A stretch of DNA of 64,000 bases from Paraburkholderia sp. SOS3. GTDB lineage: Bacteria; Pseudomonadota; Gammaproteobacteria; Burkholderiales; Burkholderiaceae. Location: the NCBI RefSeq assembly GCF_001922345.1, contig NZ_CP018812.1:1426001-1490000 (forward strand), written 5' to 3'. Within the stretch, counting starts at the first letter, position 1, and each line of letters opens with the position of its first letter. Of the stretch, positions 63,050 through 64,000 are shown one piece after another. The notes under the pieces are model-generated. The model made no database searches and had not been told where the DNA came from. It saw only the letters and a program-made list of their open reading frames with translations. A program made the translations under genes and the position numbers.

Positions 63050-63236
63050 CGCGAGCGCTCCTGGAAAAGGCGCGCAAGCCCGTCGCGCGCCGTCGCAGGG
63101 CCGCGGCCGGCGCAATCGGTCGATCGCTGCGCGTTAGCGTGATTTACTCAGAGATTGGCGCGGCGATGTGGTGCTATGAGCGAGTGGGCGCACGATGCAC
63201 GTGGCGCAACCGGGCGCGCCTGCGTATGCAACGCAT

Positions 63237-63956
63237 TCAGAATTTCTCCGGTTCCTTTTCCCACGCGAGCTCGATCGCATGCAGCGCGCCGAGCACGATC
63301 GAGCGGTTGAGCGCCGCCGCGAGCGTGCCGTCGCGTTCCTCGTACGCCTCGCACAGCCGCTGATGATCGGCGCACGAGCGCTGCAAACGGCCCGGCAACG
63401 ACGTGCTCAGATGGCGCAGCCGGTTCGTGCGCATCTTCAGCGTGTCGAGCACTTCCCTGAAAATGTTGTTGCGGCAGACGCGCAGTTCTTCGTCTCGAAA
63501 TGCGACATTCGCCCAGAAATAGCCATCCACGTCGTCGCGCGCCGCAACGTCGGCGAGACGCTTGTGGGCGCGCCACAGTGCGGCGATGTCGTCGTCGGTA
63601 GCGTGTTCGACGATTGCGTAGGATACCTGTTCATACAGCACCGCGCGCAGCTGATAGATCTCGCGTACGTCCTTGATATCGAGTGTCGACACGCGCGGCC
63701 GGCGCCGCGGCGACCAGTCGACGAGCCCTTCGCGACTCAGCACGAAAAGCGCCTCGCGCACCGGGGTGCGGCTCACGCTGAAGCGCCTTGCGAGGTCCAC
63801 CGAATTGAGGTCGTCGCCGGGCCTCAGGCGTCCTTCGATAATGCCGCGCGCGACCCAGTCGACGATTTCGGCCACGCGTGGCGAATCGGCTTCCTCAAGC
63901 GGCGTCGTACCCGTGGCGAGGCCCGCCGCCACGTTCCTGTCCCCATCCCTGACCAT
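63237..63956 (-). CDS. GntR-family (FCD) regulator
   Basis: Protein of 239 residues from the ATG at 63956, with GAGGAAAC before it. The winged helix has IIEGRLRPGDDLNSVDLARR, FSVSRTPVREALFVLSREGL, and the FCD domain has LDIKDVREIYQLRAVLYEQV and HQRLCEAYEERDGTLAAALN. It probably senses an organic acid. Any divergent target gene lies beyond the end of the window. Confidence 0.88.
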   Translation of the reverse strand: MVRDGDRNVAAGLATGTTPLEEADSPRVAEIVDWVARGIIEGRLRPGDDLNSVDLARRFSVSRTPVREALFVLSREGLVDWSPRRRPRVSTLDIKDVREIYQLRAVLYEQVSYAIVEHATDDDIAALWRAHKRLADVAARDDVDGYFWANVAFRDEELRVCRNNIFREVLDTLKMRTNRLRHLSTSLPGRLQRSCADHQRLCEAYEERDGTLAAALNRSIVLGALHAIELAWEKEPEKF

Positions 63957-64000
63957 TGTCTGTTTCCTCGCTCGACTGGCGCCGATGCATTGCATGGGGC

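Overview
The window is about 64 kb of GC-rich DNA. Its gene content and style (three DUF4148 proteins, RHS tips with SymE-like partners, several TTG starts with good Shine-Dalgarno sequences, many LysR, GntR and MFS genes) suggest a betaproteobacterium of the Burkholderiaceae, most likely Paraburkholderia, Caballeronia or Burkholderia. This is inferred from families only; there is no rRNA or other strict marker here. I saw no tRNA, rRNA or CRISPR array.

Positions 1-6700 are a scarred accessory region. It opens with the 3' end of a tyrosine recombinase and a large nested inverted repeat that resembles an integron attC site or a transposon end. Three consecutive RHS modules follow. Each is built as RHS C-terminal core tip, variable toxin and/or immunity gene, a GC-rich hairpin, then a convergent SymE-like gene. 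Module A (1184-2163) has an unassigned toxin, cut off from its RHS tip by a one-base frameshift, and an adjacent putative immunity gene. Module B (2182-3673) has an HNH/EHHH-type nuclease toxin and an Imm50-like immunity gene. Module C (6003-6439) is decayed. Between B and C lie two istB remnants of IS21-type elements, and a complete IS3-family element with 25-bp perfect inverted repeats is nested in one of them.

From 6.9 kb the DNA looks like ordinary chromosome. There is a polar amino-acid-type ABC transporter operon ending in an IclR regulator (6927-10798), a ferritin-like protein with an HpnL-like membrane protein (10888-13111), two paralogous MFS carriers (13405-14592, 16020-17258), TetR, tautomerase and luciferase-like monooxygenase genes, a broken histidine kinase, a tandem DUF4148 pair, an FAD monooxygenase, a zinc-independent MDR oxidoreductase, VirK, a LysR regulator and a YcaQ-type glycosylase.

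The clearest pathway is at 29239-36417: MaoC-like hydratase, acyl-CoA dehydrogenase, class III CoA-transferase, MmgE/PrpD protein, CitE-like lyase and an MFS permease. The gene set matches the itaconate degradation cluster known from Pseudomonas (ict, ich, ccl with an acyl-CoA dehydrogenase and MmgE/PrpD gene). It would turn itaconate or related C5 diacids into acetyl-CoA and pyruvate. An etfBA pair at 39401-41119 could take electrons from acyl-CoA dehydrogenases. Between them lies an 857-residue protein I cannot assign.

The second coherent unit is glcDEF (42935-46810), encoding glycolate oxidase, with a convergent FCD-type GntR regulator and a TGGTC/GACCA-type operator before glcD. The right part holds a hydroxyacid dehydrogenase/NIPSNAP/MFS unit divergent from a LysR gene, a mercuric-reductase-like flavoprotein, a periplasmic FKBP, an MscS channel with a cyclic-nucleotide domain, a PNPOx-reductase-ferredoxin fusion, a GST, a TlpA-like thioredoxin with DUF302, a coiled-coil protein that may be an effector, and a GntR gene at the end.
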